Below, in pieces: positions 1 through 9,766 of a DNA stretch of 64,000 nt. Origin of the DNA: Chloropicon primus (taxonomy: Eukaryota; Chlorophyta; Chloropicophyceae; Chloropicales; Chloropicaceae); NCBI GenBank assembly GCA_023205875.1, contig CP060763.1, forward strand, positions 310,001-374,000, read 5' to 3'. The position numbers and the translations under genes are program-made. Under the pieces are notes generated by a model that did no database searches, had not been told where the DNA came from, and saw only the letters and a list, made by a program, of their open reading frames with translations. How positions within the stretch are numbered: the first letter of the stretch is position 1; every line of letters starts with the position of its first letter.

Positions 1-116
1 GGGAGCTGGACACGGTCGGGGGGATTCAGAAGCTCGGGAAGCAAGCGGAGGGAGCCGCCCCGGCAGGACCAGCAACCCAAGAACAGCGGCGGGGACCGGG
101 GGAGCAGGGAGAGTGA
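1..116 (+). CDS. C-terminal fragment of a possible gene entering from the left
   Basis: The third forward frame is open from the window edge to a TGA at 114-116 and would encode about 37 residues, starting ELDTVGGIQKLGK and ending in a Gly/Glu/Arg-rich tail. The composition resembles a disordered C-terminus, and the frame closes just before a gene-free promoter stretch, as expected for a gene end. No domain can be recognised in so short a piece, and a second frame is also open here, so the assignment is tentative. Confidence 0.35.
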   Translation, partial: ELDTVGGIQKLGKQAEGAAPAGPATQEQRRGPGEQGE

Positions 117-713
117 GGACGTGCAGGCGTGTGCACACAAAGAAAGCGAATGCGCGAAAGCGTGGCGAGGTGGCGTCACCACCCAATTTCGCCTTGCTGA
201 CCAGCAAGACTCTGTAAAACCAGCTCTGCATCGAATCCACGCGACGACGACGAGAAAGTGCTCTTGTTTATTTTTTTGCGTACCTCCTCGCCTTTCGAAG
301 ACGCTAGGGGCGTGTCATCGCGACACGGCGAGATCTCATCAATCGAATGATCTCGGCAAGTGCTCTCGCCTCGCCCCCAATCGCCGCGATGCTCTCTCCC
401 TCGCACCGCGTGAACCAGTCCGTCCCTCCGTTCTCATCATCCATCCATCCACCTTGTGGATCCCCATGCATGGCGTGATGGTGGCGTCCAAGGACGACTC
501 AAACGAAAGACCTTGAGACAAGGAATCGTGTTACACACCTCCCTTCCTCCTCTCCTCCCCCTTCCCTCTCCTCCCTCTCCTCCAAAGCCTCCTCCTCTCC
601 TCCATCATCGCACAACAGCACGTGGCCGAGTTGCCTGCCAAGGTGGACAAAAACGTTTCGAGAGGGTGGCCGCCAGCAGCAGCAGCAGCAGCAGCAGCGT
701 CACGACGAGCGTC
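117..713 (+). promoter_or_regulatory. 5' flank and leader of PURH with promoter-motif copy
   Basis: No convincing gene lies here. The stretch holds one copy of the recurrent motif (GAAAGACCTTGAGACAAGG at about 505-523), a long CT-rich block at 540-605 and a (CAG)n run at about 675-697 just before the chosen ATG. A GTG-initiated extension of the PURH frame runs back to 456, but it crosses the motif and the CT-rich leader and is better read as untranslated. Confidence 0.5.
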
Positions 714-2582
714 ATGAGAGTCGTCGCCACGAGGACGTGGAGGGCACAGAGGGTTACCAGCGAAGTTGTCAAGCCATTCGCCAACTCTTTCGTAAGGTCA
801 AGCTCTAACACGAGAGCGAGAGCGAGAGGAATCCCAACAAGAGATCGAGTTCCTGTACGAGTGATCCACGAAACGTTGTCGAGTTGTAGGGTCTCTGGAC
901 CGGTACGAGCAGCAGCTCCGTCGGCAGACATGAGTCAAGGGCAAGGCATGAAGGGAATGAAGGGGAAGGCGCTTGTATCGGTGTCGGACAAGAGCGGCGT
1001 CGTGGAGTTAGCTCGTGGGCTCGTCGATTTGGGATACGAGGTGGTGAGCACCGGAGGAAGTTTCAAGGCCATTAGCGAGGCTGGAGTTGCCGTGTCTCAA
1101 GTGGAGTCGATGACGAACTTCCCTGAGATGTTGGATGGGAGGGTGAAGACGCTGCATCCTGCGGTGCATGGAGGAATCCTCGCGAGGAGGGACCTCGAGG
1201 ACCACATGGAAGCCATGGAGAACCAGAACTTTGGACTCATCGATGTGGTGGTGTGCAACCTGTATCCGTTCAGGGCGACGGTGACCGGCAGCAGTGAGAT
1301 CGCGTTCCAGGACGCGATCGAGAAGATCGACATTGGGGGGCCCACGCTCATCAGGGCGGCTGCGAAGAACCACAAGCACGTGACGGTGATCGTTGATCCG
1401 ACGGACTACACGGACGTTCTGACGGCCCTGGGCAGCGGGGAGGAGGGGTCCGCGGAGAAGTTGAGGACCCACCTGGCCTGGAAGGCCTTCCAGCACGTCT
1501 CGAGCTACGACTCGAACGTGTCCGAGTGGCTGTGGGAGAATGGCGGAGGCAAGGGCGAGGACGCGGCGTCCGCCCCGCCGGAGAAGACGATTCCCGTCAA
1601 GCTCGTGAACACGTTGAGGTACGGGGAGAACCCTCACCAGAAGGCCGCGTTTTACGTGGACCAGTCTCTCGGGGAGCACGACGCCGGCGGCCTCGCTCTC
1701 AGCACGCAGCACCACGGCAAGGAGATGAGCTTCAACAATTTCTTGGACGGCGACGCTGCTTACTCTTGCGTGTGCGACTTCGTGGAGCCAACGTGCGTCA
1801 TTGTCAAGCACACGAACCCCTGTGGGGTGGCAAGCGCCCACTCCGGCCAGGACGACCCCAACGACCTCAGGCAAGCCTACCGGTGGGCGGTCGAGGCCGA
1901 TCCTGTGAGCGCCTTTGGCGGGATCGTGGCTTTCAACCGACCCGTCACTGAGGAGCTGGCCAAGGAAATCAGGGAGTTCAGAAGTCCTCAAGACGGTGAC
2001 ACCAGGATGTTTTACGAGATTGTCATCGCCCCTGGGTACACGGAGAAGGGCCTGGAAGTTCTCAAGGGGAAGAGCAAGACCTTGCGGATATTGGAGGCGA
2101 AGCCGCACAACCAGACGAAGAGCAAGGGCCTCAAGCAGATCGGCGGGGGCTTCGTGCTTCAGGAGCACGACTTCCTCACCCCTGAGGACATCAAATTCGA
2201 GGTGGTTTCCGAGAAGCAGCCGACCGCTGAGGAGCTCGAGGACCTCAAGTTCGCCTGGCGCTGCGTCAAGCACGTCAAGTCGAACGCGATTACCATCGCG
2301 AAGGGCAAGAAGTTGCTTGGCATGGGCTCCGGCCAGCCGAACAGAGTGAAGAGCGTTGAGATCGCCATCGAGAAGGCCGCGGATGAGATAGAAGGGTCAG
2401 TCATGGCGAGTGACGCCTTTTTCCCCTTTGCGTGGAATGACTCCGTCGAGAAAGCATGCCAGGCGGGAGTCAAGGCGATTGTACACCCGGGTGGAAGCAT
2501 TAGAGACAGCGACGCGATCGAGTGCTGCAACAAGTACAACGTCGCTCTGCTCACGACAAGCGTGAGGCACTTCAAGCACTGA
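714..2582 (+). CDS. PURH: Bifunctional AICAR transformylase / IMP cyclohydrolase
   Basis: This enzyme catalyses the last two steps of de novo purine synthesis, formylation of AICAR and ring closure to IMP. The 622-residue product has an N-terminal MGS-like cyclohydrolase domain (about residues 80-210; motifs SVSDKSG, STGGS, DGRVKTLHPAVHGG) and a C-terminal transformylase domain with KHTNPCG and DPVSAFGG, ending in the family-typical RHFKH. The core begins near an internal ATG at 931. The 70-odd residues before it are rich in Arg, Ser and Val and poor in acid, like an organelle transit peptide. I chose ATG 714 because the promoter motif lies about 190 bp upstream and the longer frame has no ATG. 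It is intronless. PURF, the first enzyme of the pathway, lies at 32 kb. Confidence 0.95.
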   Translation: MRVVATRTWRAQRVTSEVVKPFANSFVRSSSNTRARARGIPTRDRVPVRVIHETLSSCRVSGPVRAAAPSADMSQGQGMKGMKGKALVSVSDKSGVVELARGLVDLGYEVVSTGGSFKAISEAGVAVSQVESMTNFPEMLDGRVKTLHPAVHGGILARRDLEDHMEAMENQNFGLIDVVVCNLYPFRATVTGSSEIAFQDAIEKIDIGGPTLIRAAAKNHKHVTVIVDPTDYTDVLTALGSGEEGSAEKLRTHLAWKAFQHVSSYDSNVSEWLWENGGGKGEDAASAPPEKTIPVKLVNTLRYGENPHQKAAFYVDQSLGEHDAGGLALSTQHHGKEMSFNNFLDGDAAYSCVCDFVEPTCVIVKHTNPCGVASAHSGQDDPNDLRQAYRWAVEADPVSAFGGIVAFNRPVTEELAKEIREFRSPQDGDTRMFYEIVIAPGYTEKGLEVLKGKSKTLRILEAKPHNQTKSKGLKQIGGGFVLQEHDFLTPEDIKFEVVSEKQPTAEELEDLKFAWRCVKHVKSNAITIAKGKKLLGMGSGQPNRVKSVEIAIEKAADEIEGSVMASDAFFPFAWNDSVEKACQAGVKAIVHPGGSIRDSDAIECCNKYNVALLTTSVRHFKH

Positions 2583-2666
2583 GACCAACCAAACCAAAGC
2601 ATAAGGAATGAGTTGAAACTAGTTTTTACCCCTTTACACAACGACGTACGCCTCGAACGATGCCAT

Positions 2667-3764
2667 CTACCACCTTCCCGCCGCCCGCCCGTTGGTTGTT
2701 GTTGAAGTGGTCTTGGAATAGTTCACCCTCTCCACGATTTGTTGGAACCCCCTCCGGTTCACAAAGGGGTAATCGTACAGCCACTGGCGGGTCTCGGGCA
2801 GGAAGACGTCCCTCACAGCCTTGAACGAGCTCAGGGTGGGAGAATTGGACACCACGACGAGGAGAGCGGGGTCCCCTTGCCGCAGCATCTCGTGGCTGAG
2901 CTCGTACGGCACCTCCACCACGACATCGGCCATGCCCTCCTGGCCGACCCTAATCTCAGTGGTCGTGAGCGCCCCCCGTCCCCTCCGGTAGGCCCCTCCA
3001 GCCGCAAAGGCCTCCGCCTGATTCGTCCTCCAGCGCCCCCTCTGCTTCCCCCTCTCCCTCGAGGGGTCTCTCCTGAACTCCAGGTCAAGAACCCTGGCCT
3101 CCCAGAATCCGCCGTAGGGGTATTTCTTCACGCTCAAGTTTCGGGTCATGGACCGGACCACCGGCCCCCAAGCGCTGTACGTGAAAGCGCCCGCCGCAAG
3201 AACTGGGCTGCTGTTCGTGGCGACCAGGGTAATTAGCAAGGAGAGGGCGAACCTCTGTACGGCCTGGTCCCAGGTTCCCCAGTAGTACGAGTACTGCCCA
3301 GGCGTGCCGGACAAGGGGAAGAGGTCGTGAAGCTCCTCGCTCCTCAGGGGCCACAGGTCGAGGCGGCCCGGCCCCGAAGAGGTGCCCGAGTCTCGCGAAC
3401 TTCCGCCCTCGGCCTCGTAGCCAAAGCCTCCGGCGTCCGCGTCGAACCCTTCGGAGCTCTCCTCGGCGTAGTCTGCTCCTTCCCCCCACCCATTGCTGCC
3501 CGACCAGCCACCATACCCATCATCGGGCCTCTTGGCCCTCCCGCTCCCCTTCTCCCACCCCGTGCCCGAAGACGAGGACGAAGCCGGCCCACTCGCAGCC
3601 CTCTCCCCCGCACCTCCCCTCTCCTCCGGGCTCATGTCCTCCTTGCTGTACCTGTACACCGCTGGCCTAAGGATCAGGCCTCGTCGCCTCGGGCCCGCAT
3701 TCCCCTCAGCTCCCGCACGCACTGCGCCGCGGTGACCTCGCCAACCCGCGCACCCACGCAACAT
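2667..3764 (-). CDS. Plastid membrane protein of the cyanobacterial 'YPY..W..RVLD' family, function unknown
   Basis: The product has about 365 residues from ATG 3764 (the frame extends to a TTG at 3827). The first 160 residues are low-complexity (Ser, Gly, acidic) behind an Arg-rich start, consistent with a transit peptide. The conserved part starts near YYWGTWDQAVQRF, continues through one or two hydrophobic stretches, then YPYGGFWEARVLDLEF, and ends with DVFLPETRQWLYDYPFVNRRGF. This pattern matches, from memory, cyanobacterial and plastid proteins often mislabelled 'phosphate ABC transporter permease'. The real role is unknown. The gene is divergent from the rhodanese gene and convergent with PURH (84 bp between stops). 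Confidence 0.6.
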   Translation of the reverse strand: MLRGCAGWRGHRGAVRAGAEGNAGPRRRGLILRPAVYRYSKEDMSPEERGGAGERAASGPASSSSSGTGWEKGSGRAKRPDDGYGGWSGSNGWGEGADYAEESSEGFDADAGGFGYEAEGGSSRDSGTSSGPGRLDLWPLRSEELHDLFPLSGTPGQYSYYWGTWDQAVQRFALSLLITLVATNSSPVLAAGAFTYSAWGPVVRSMTRNLSVKKYPYGGFWEARVLDLEFRRDPSRERGKQRGRWRTNQAEAFAAGGAYRRGRGALTTTEIRVGQEGMADVVVEVPYELSHEMLRQGDPALLVVVSNSPTLSSFKAVRDVFLPETRQWLYDYPFVNRRGFQQIVERVNYSKTTSTTTNGRAAGRW

Positions 3765-4345
3765 CCCCCTCACCCTGCACAGCCACGTGGCCTCCACCGA
3801 CTTCTTCTCGACCACTCCGCCCGTCAAGTGAGGTGTGAATGGAGATACCTTAAGACTTTGAGACGAACGTGCGCGTAGCAGCCTTCTCCTTCGCTCCAGA
3901 CGCTCTCCTCGCCGCTTACCTTCACGATAAGGTTGTCAGAGCGAAGCTAGTGAAGCTCGAGTTGGTGCACTCTATCGAGTGTTCTCGACCACTCCGAGCG
4001 TCGCTTGGGTCAACCAAGGTACCAATCGAAAGATATCGAGACGTACTTTCGTCCTTCGTCGACTTCTCCCTCCTCCGTAAACGTTGTGAGCGTGAGGTCC
4101 ACTCGTAACGATAGAGCGAACACCCTCTCCCCTGCCTCCCTCACTCACTCCAATGAACCTCCACGATGACTCCGAGCGTCGATTCGGTCAACCAAGGTAC
4201 CGCTGGAAAGGTCTCGAGACGTAGTATCCCTCTGTCACCCTCTCCACCCCTTTTAAACGTCGTTATCACCGTCCACTCGTAATGATAGAGCGAACACCCT
4301 CCCCCTCCTGCCTCCCCTGGTGGTTCAGAGTGGAGAAGGGAGGCG
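3765..4345. promoter_or_regulatory. Divergent promoter with three motif units at 174-178 bp pitch
   Basis: This is a bidirectional intergenic region between the plastid-protein gene (minus) and the rhodanese gene (plus). Motif cores begin at 3844 (degenerate), 4018 and 4196, spaced 174 and 178 bp. The last two units share more than the motif: ACTCCGAGCG at 3991 and 4169, GGTCAACCAAGGTACC at both, and TCCACTCGTAAYGATAGAG at 4098 and 4272. Positions 4007-4242 recur identically at 9767-10002. Confidence 0.6.
4007..4242 (+). repeat. 236-bp exact repeat, copy A
   Basis: Every base from 4007 to 4242 matches 9767-10002; similarity stops abruptly on both sides. The block carries two copies of the promoter motif (cores at 4018 and 4196) and ends about 104 bp before the ATG of the rhodanese gene. 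Confidence 0.95.
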
Positions 4346-5836
4346 ATGGTGGCGCCCGCTGCGACGAGGACGAGGACGAGGACGGCAGGAGGGAGCGAGG
4401 CACGCGAGGGGAGAGGCGGCTTCACCTTCACCTTCACGACGACGACGACGGCGCCGACGAGGAGGAGGAGGAGCGGCGTGAGGGAGGCGAGTGTTTGTGC
4501 AGGGAGGAGGGACGTGATGGAGTTGCAGCATGGGAGGACAAAGGTTGAGGTTGGGATGGGAAAGAGGAAGACGGCGCAGATGGAGAAACGGGGGTACCAG
4601 AGGAAGGCGTTGACGACGGGGACCGTGTACTGCATGAGCGGAGGGCAGAACGGTGGAGCTGGTCATGGTGTTGGTGATGGTCCTGTGTATTGCGTGATGA
4701 ACTTTTATCACTTGGTGGACGTGGAGAACAAGGAGGAGGAGCTCAAGGCTCATGAAGGTTTCCTCTCCGAGGAGAAGTTGGACATCAAGGGAAGGGTGTT
4801 CATCTCTGAGCACGGCGTGAATGCTCAATTGAGTGGACCTGAGAAGGACGCAGTCCAGTATGCGGAATGGATAAAGACGAGGCCCAAGTTCTCTGACTTG
4901 CACTACAGGACGTTCCCCTGTCCTGGTCATGCTTTTCCCAAGCTGATCGTGAGGAACAAGGCCCTGGTGTCTCTGCTGAGGGAGATGGACACGTTGCCGG
5001 TGACGGAGCCTGAGAAACGGGCGGAGAAGGTGTCCCCGAAGAGGTGGAAGGCTATGCTGGAGGAGGTGGGGGGAGACGAGGCGGCGGAGGGGAAGGACAA
5101 GAAGGGCACGATGAAGCCTCTTCTGATTGATGTGCGGAATGATTACGAGTGGGACACCGGGCACTTTGCTGGAGCGGAAAGGCCGGAGGAGTACAACTTC
5201 ATTGAGACTCCAGTGGGGAAGGAGGTGTACAACGGGCTGGAGGAGGTCGACAGGGAGAGGCCCATCATGATGTACTGCACTGGGGGCATCAGGTGCGACA
5301 TCTACTCGACGGTCATGCGCAAGCAGGGCTTCAAGAACCTGTACACGCTTGAGGGAGGAATTCAGAACTACTTGAGGGAGGAGGGCGAAGAGCACTGGAA
5401 GGGTTCTCTGTATGTCTTTGATTCGAGGATGGCGGTCCCCCCTCACCTGGACTCCACGAAGAACGACGGTTACCTCCCCGCGGTCTCGCCTTGCGCCATC
5501 TGCGGAGCCACGGCGGAGGCCCCCCACCTGAACTGCGCCAACGTGGACTGCAACAAGCTCTTCTTGGCCTGCGAGGAGTGCAAGCCAAAGTACTACGGCT
5601 GTTGCTGCGAGAAGTGCACGCAGGCCCCCAGGCTGCTGCGGCCCATCAAGAAGGACGGTTACTACGCCAAGCTCCACACGTACAAGGAGACGGACGAGGA
5701 GCTCCAGAGGCAGAAGAGGGACAGGGAGGCTTTGGAGGAGAAGATAAGGAGGAAGAAGGAGGCTGCGGCCAAGGCCGCCGCGGAGGGGATCATCTTGCCC
5801 GCGAAAAGAAAGAGCAAAAAGTATTTGAAACAGTAG
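4346..5836 (+). CDS. TrhO-like (UPF0176) rhodanese-domain protein, probably plastid-targeted
   Basis: The 496-residue product resembles bacterial TrhO/YceA, which hydroxylates the wobble uridine of tRNA, and its plant sulfurtransferase homologues. An N-terminal transit-like stretch (about 60 residues, Arg/Thr-rich) precedes the UPF0176 N-domain (about 112-210, GRVFISEHGVNAQLSG), then the rhodanese domain (about 250-350) with active-site loop CTGGIRC, catalytic Cys near residue 311. A C-terminal Cys-rich segment (about 380-430: CAICG, CANVDCNKLFLACEEC, CCCEKC) is typical of the family and probably binds zinc. A Lys/Glu-rich coiled tail ends the protein. ATG 4346 is the first ATG after the promoter repeats. 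Function is inferred from the family. Confidence 0.85.
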   Translation: MVAPAATRTRTRTAGGSEAREGRGGFTFTFTTTTTAPTRRRRSGVREASVCAGRRDVMELQHGRTKVEVGMGKRKTAQMEKRGYQRKALTTGTVYCMSGGQNGGAGHGVGDGPVYCVMNFYHLVDVENKEEELKAHEGFLSEEKLDIKGRVFISEHGVNAQLSGPEKDAVQYAEWIKTRPKFSDLHYRTFPCPGHAFPKLIVRNKALVSLLREMDTLPVTEPEKRAEKVSPKRWKAMLEEVGGDEAAEGKDKKGTMKPLLIDVRNDYEWDTGHFAGAERPEEYNFIETPVGKEVYNGLEEVDRERPIMMYCTGGIRCDIYSTVMRKQGFKNLYTLEGGIQNYLREEGEEHWKGSLYVFDSRMAVPPHLDSTKNDGYLPAVSPCAICGATAEAPHLNCANVDCNKLFLACEECKPKYYGCCCEKCTQAPRLLRPIKKDGYYAKLHTYKETDEELQRQKRDREALEEKIRRKKEAAAKAAAEGIILPAKRKSKKYLKQ

Positions 5837-6421
5837 CAGTAGTAGTACCAGAAGCTTTGAAAAATGGTCCGGATTTGAACGCGCTCTTCGCACCTGCTTT
5901 CGATGACCCAACCACCAGACGACGAAAGTCTGTTGGCGTCTCTGCTCTGCCCAAGGTCACCCCCCGATCACCATTATCGATCCCTCTGGCCTCATCTTTT
6001 GTGAATTTCAATTGGCTACGGCCAAGTAACCATGCGAGTGGCCAATCGATAGTTCTCGAGACGTACTTTTGTCCAGCACCTTTCTCACTCCCAATCTCTC
6101 CTCACCCCGACGACAACACCTGTCCCCCCCTAAAGGCCAAAGAGACATCTCTTCCCCGCCTGTCCTCCATCCCCTTTGGCCTGATCATCAATGGCCTTCT
6201 TTCCCGGTTATCCCGTCAAGCGAGGGTTCTTTGGAAAGAGCGAGAAGAATGCGAATTCGCTGTCCTTGGACCTCCCACCATTCCCCTCCTCCCTCGCCCT
6301 CATCACCCCCCTCCCTCCTCCTCTGTCCTCCTCCTCCTCCAGGCTTTGGATCTTTGGATTCCCCGAGGGCAGAAGCAGCCAGAAGCAGCCGGAGAGCGGC
6401 GGGCGTTTGGGGGTTGTGGTG
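5837..6421 (+). promoter_or_regulatory. Intergenic region with two motif-like sites
   Basis: No coding region is supported here. A weak motif variant (CAATCGATAGTTCTCGAGAC, about 6043-6062) and a good one (GGTTCTTTGGAAAGAGCGAG, 6225-6244) lie in front of the ATG at 6422. The rest is pyrimidine-rich. Confidence 0.45.
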
Positions 6422-7180
6422 ATGGGAGACTACGAGCAGGCGGTGTATCCAGGCTTCCTCCGACAGCCGGCAGGCAAGTGGCTCGAGGACGGCTCATGCG
6501 CACCGAGTGGAAGGGCAAGAGGAAAGGCAGACCTCTTCACTTTAGCCTTGCCGCGGTCAACCATTGAAGCCGATATCGCTGCGATCGAACATGAGAGTGG
6601 AGGAGGAACGAGGTAAGTCCCAACCAACGACCGGGCGAGGTTGCGCTTCATCGCCGTCGTTGTGCGTTACGACTGACGCCGTCCGTTACGCTTCTCTTGC
6701 CGAAGGGCGAAGCGGAGGGGTTCGGTCCACAAGTGAGGGAATGAAGAGGTGAGTCGAGTCGAAGCGTCGAAAAATGATATGAAAACCTTTTTTTTCTTTC
6801 GTTCTTTCTTTCCTCCTCCGAGAGGAGAGGAGAGGAAGAGGAAGAAGGCGGCGAGACCCTTTGACTTTGGCCCCTCCATGAGATGAGCAAACCAGGTGAT
6901 GGTCATTTTCAAATAAACTCCTGAACTACACCGTGATTCATTGATCGATAGGACTGATGGTTTTGTTTTCGAGGGGGGGATCAAGTCAAGGGGGCGCCTC
7001 GCTCGGGTGCATGTGTGTGCATATTCATGTGTGTGTTTGTGTGTTGGAGGCTGTGATGAAACTTTTCTCAACGAGCTCCACGAGAGCCTTGAGCTACACT
7101 CTAGAAAAGTTTTTCAATGGATCCTTCTGAGCCTTCCCCGTGGACGAAGCGAAGCTCTCTTTTCGTCGTCGCCGCCTTGA
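6422..7180 (+). CDS. Spliced gene of unknown product, exon structure uncertain
   Basis: An ATG at 6422 opens a frame of 63 codons (MGDYEQAVYPGFLRQPAG onward) that runs into a strong donor (AG|GTAAGT at 6613). A second exon near 6711-6749 ends in another good donor (AG|GTGAGT), and a third from about 6952 (after TCGATAG) stays open to a stop at 7180; the phases fit (SGG... then RTDGFVFEGG...). The promoter motif lies 180 bp upstream. I recognise no domain. The later exons contain TG-repeat-like DNA and may be wrong, for instance the second intron could end elsewhere. The gene would be convergent with MED18. Confidence 0.4.
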
Positions 7181-7358
7181 CCGAAGGGCAATAGGTATTG
7201 ACGGGCTCTTTTTTCTCTTTATGCTACAGGTTCGCCAGGTCCCTGGAGCTTTGTCAGGTCTAAGCACTCTCTTGTACAATAAAACAAAATAGGGTTTACA
7301 CACATAGGGTCCTTCCTTGCTTTCGCTCCCCTCACTCGCTGCTGGGGGTTGGGCCTCG

Positions 7359-8048
7359 TCACTTTGCTCCAGAGATTGCAGCACTGCTTCTGATGTCCAC
7401 GAGGTGAATCTTTCGAGCAAAGTCCTCGAAGGTGCCCACCGCTTGTGTGTAGTCCGCCCCAGAAGCTTTTGCCACGAGTTCCACGAGCCACTTCCCTGGA
7501 AACGCGGTCTCCGCCTCCAGGATCCCCTCGACTTCCTCGCACAACTTGAGCTCCACAATCCTGCAAGTGATTTGGAACTTGTTCTCAGCCTCCTCCGTGA
7601 GCAGAGTCTCTTGGCCCCTCTCTATCAGGTCAAAGCAATACCCCTCCTTCAAGTAGTCGTGCGACACCGCGAGGTTCAACCCCTGCAGGTGCTCATGGAA
7701 CTCATCCTTTGTGCCACAACTCTTGATTTCCGTTTCGGTGAGGGATGCCATCAGCCCCACATTGCCCTTCACGTGAGCTGCACTCCTCATCCATCCCGAT
7801 GTGCAGTACGTGTACCTCTTCTCCTCCAGGTCCTCCTCCGCCCAAACCTGCTTGGCGTCATGACCACGACCACCACTCCTCTCCGCTGAAGATGAAGATG
7901 AAGATGAAGACGCCTTGAGGTTGTACACCCGCACCTTGTACCTCCTCCCCTTCCGTCCGCAGATCACCTCAACCAAAGTCTTCAGATCCTCCACTTGCCC
8001 TTCCTCCACCTCACCGAAACCCACGCAGCAACACGTTGCCTTCATCAT
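7359..8048 (-). CDS. MED18: Mediator complex subunit 18
   Basis: The 229-residue intronless product aligns by eye with Med18, a head-module subunit linking Mediator to RNA polymerase II. The match is strongest in the C-terminal half: a helix-strand region (EFHEHLQGLNLAVSHDYLKEG) corresponds to the human segment with MGFRMDHEFVAKG, followed by a KWLVEL strand and a final DFARKIHLVDI that matches the family's FAEQLKPLVHLEKID. A poly-Ser run at about residues 48-55 is a local insertion. The family is fast-evolving, so this rests on pattern and length rather than high identity. The frame's first codon is TTG, so I start at ATG 8048. Confidence 0.6.
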   Translation of the reverse strand: MMKATCCCVGFGEVEEGQVEDLKTLVEVICGRKGRRYKVRVYNLKASSSSSSSSAERSGGRGHDAKQVWAEEDLEEKRYTYCTSGWMRSAAHVKGNVGLMASLTETEIKSCGTKDEFHEHLQGLNLAVSHDYLKEGYCFDLIERGQETLLTEEAENKFQITCRIVELKLCEEVEGILEAETAFPGKWLVELVAKASGADYTQAVGTFEDFARKIHLVDIRSSAAISGAK

Positions 8049-8335
8049 CAATCACAACAGCAAAAGTGATGCGTTGCGAATTGCGATGCGATGAGAAGGT
8101 TGTTGCAGCGAAGCGGGGCTCCGTGGGTCGGATGGGTTCGTCAGTGCGGCGCCCTGCCTGCCTGCCTCGCGCCGGCCTTGGGTTCGAGTCGAATCCACTA
8201 CGCTCCTCTGCTCCTCTGCTCCTGCTGGACGGAATCACGATTCACCTTGAGAGGGGAAGGGGGATGATGGGGGATGACGGTGGTGGTGGGGGGGGAGAAC
8301 GAAAGGACAAGGGGTGAAACGCATGGCATGATGCA

Positions 8336-9658
8336 TTAAAAGTCTTCAAAGTCACTGCAAGCCGCTCTGTCGAAATTCAGAGCCCTTTCCACGTACTTTG
8401 GGTCGTCCATGTAATACGTCGAACACCCCGCTGACAGGAGGGAAAACTTCTTGTCCCTTTCGGCAGATTTGTTCCTTTGCAGGTCCCGGCGCGTCCTGAT
8501 CACAGGATTGCGCAAGGTGTTCCGCGCACGACTCAGGATGTTGCTGCTCTGCTTCCCCTGGAGTCTCGAACCTTTCGACAACGCCGTCTTCGTCGACATC
8601 ACGCCGGGGTGTCTCGTCCCGTACATGCAGGTCTGATGCAGGTCCTCGTCGCCATAACACCCGGCGTCGAACTTGCTGTTTGCGGCGGCACCACTCACGT
8701 CGAATCTAACGCCCTTGGGAACCATGCCGGACAGGGAAAGGTGCCGAAAAATGCTGGCGAGCACCTCTTGCTGAGCGCTGATCTGCTTGATGAGTCTCTC
8801 CTGGCTCTCTTTCATGGATTCCATCTCCTGCTTGAGGAGAATCTCGTCGTGAATCTGCGGCGGATGGTGCCTGTTCACCTCCTCGCTGTGGTGCAGCTTC
8901 CTCTCCGCCTCGGCGAGCTTGTGCTTGAGGCTCACCACCTCGTCGAAGATGTACTCGAGATCTTTGGAGGTCACCCCAAGGTCCACTTGCTTGCCGCTCG
9001 CCGCGTGGCCCCGGCCGCCCGGCGGAGACTCGTCGTCTCTCTTCGCGCGAGTCTGCTTCCTCTTGCCTGTCGGCGCTCCCGAAACCCCGGAGGATCGCCC
9101 TGACGACGTCGCCCCCTGTGCTGCCGAGCGCCCCCTGTGCTGCCCCACCCCCCTGGTGCGACTGACGCCCCCCGCGGCGCCCCTTGCTCCCTTGTAGGAA
9201 TCGCCCAGAGCGGCCCTCAGCGCGTCGCTTATCGACGCCCCCCCCGCCTTGGCGGCTTTGGCCGACCTCTTCGCACTCCTCTTGCGCGTGGTTCCGGACG
9301 AAGCCCTCCCGGCGCCTGCCTCCCTGCCCCGCCCCCGCTCGAGCGCCTCCGCCGCCTCGGCCGCCTCTCTCAGCTTCTCCTTCAGGGCAGTGCTCTGGGT
9401 CGAGTGGTCGTTCATGAAAACCTGGAGCCTCTTGATCTGGCTCTTGAACTTCTCCTCCTCGTCCTCGTCGCTCCCCCCTCCCTCCCCCCTCCTCGTCCTC
9501 GACCCAGAGCTCAGCACAGCTTGAAGCTTCTGCACCTGGTACTTGAGGGACAAGTTCTCCTCGAGGAGGTCGTCCACTCGAGTCCCCAGCTTCACCCTGG
9601 CTCGCCCGGGGGAGGAACCAGATCCCCTTGTGGACACCGGAGACCGCCTCGCTTGCAT
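8336..9658 (-). CDS. Coiled-coil protein of unknown function
   Basis: The product has about 440 residues from ATG 9658 (the frame reaches a TTG at 9724). A first coiled coil (about 20-60, VDDLLEENLSLKYQVQKLQ) is followed by a second short helix, a long basic Ala/Gly/Ser/Arg-rich disordered middle (about 105-225), and a second coiled coil (about 230-310, LEYIFDEVVSLKHKLAEAERK). The C-terminus is basic and ends DFEDF. The pattern suggests a cytoskeletal or centrosomal scaffold, but I recognise no family. The 236-bp repeat copy B lies 109 bp upstream of the ATG. Confidence 0.75.
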   Translation of the reverse strand: MQARRSPVSTRGSGSSPGRARVKLGTRVDDLLEENLSLKYQVQKLQAVLSSGSRTRRGEGGGSDEDEEEKFKSQIKRLQVFMNDHSTQSTALKEKLREAAEAAEALERGRGREAGAGRASSGTTRKRSAKRSAKAAKAGGASISDALRAALGDSYKGARGAAGGVSRTRGVGQHRGRSAAQGATSSGRSSGVSGAPTGKRKQTRAKRDDESPPGGRGHAASGKQVDLGVTSKDLEYIFDEVVSLKHKLAEAERKLHHSEEVNRHHPPQIHDEILLKQEMESMKESQERLIKQISAQQEVLASIFRHLSLSGMVPKGVRFDVSGAAANSKFDAGCYGDEDLHQTCMYGTRHPGVMSTKTALSKGSRLQGKQSSNILSRARNTLRNPVIRTRRDLQRNKSAERDKKFSLLSAGCSTYYMDDPKYVERALNFDRAACSDFEDF

Positions 9659-9766
9659 CCTCACCTCCTCACTCCCTTCTGAGGCAAGAGCAAGAGCAAG
9701 AGGAGGCAAGAGGGTCACGCTCAAAACTTCTCCGACGCAAATTACCAGACACCTCCCGTGCCAATG

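Noticed and set aside
456-713. Longer PURH start
   Set aside because: The frame begins with GTG and crosses the promoter motif and a CT-rich leader. ATG 714 gives a normal transit peptide plus enzyme.
1008-2273. A 421-codon minus-strand frame within PURH
   Set aside because: Antisense shadow of PURH.
4018-4364. The motif arrays as part of a CRISPR-like or transposon array
   Set aside because: Only two to three units per locus, spacers not of uniform unique type, no associated proteins, and the motif also occurs singly at many promoters.
4325-5911. A 528-codon minus-strand frame opposite the rhodanese gene
   Set aside because: Antisense to conserved catalytic sequence; no recognisable domain and a composition typical of shadows.
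8165-8195. A GGGTTCGAGTC stretch resembling a tRNA T-loop
   Set aside because: The flanking stem bases do not pair and no acceptor, D or anticodon arms can be drawn around it.
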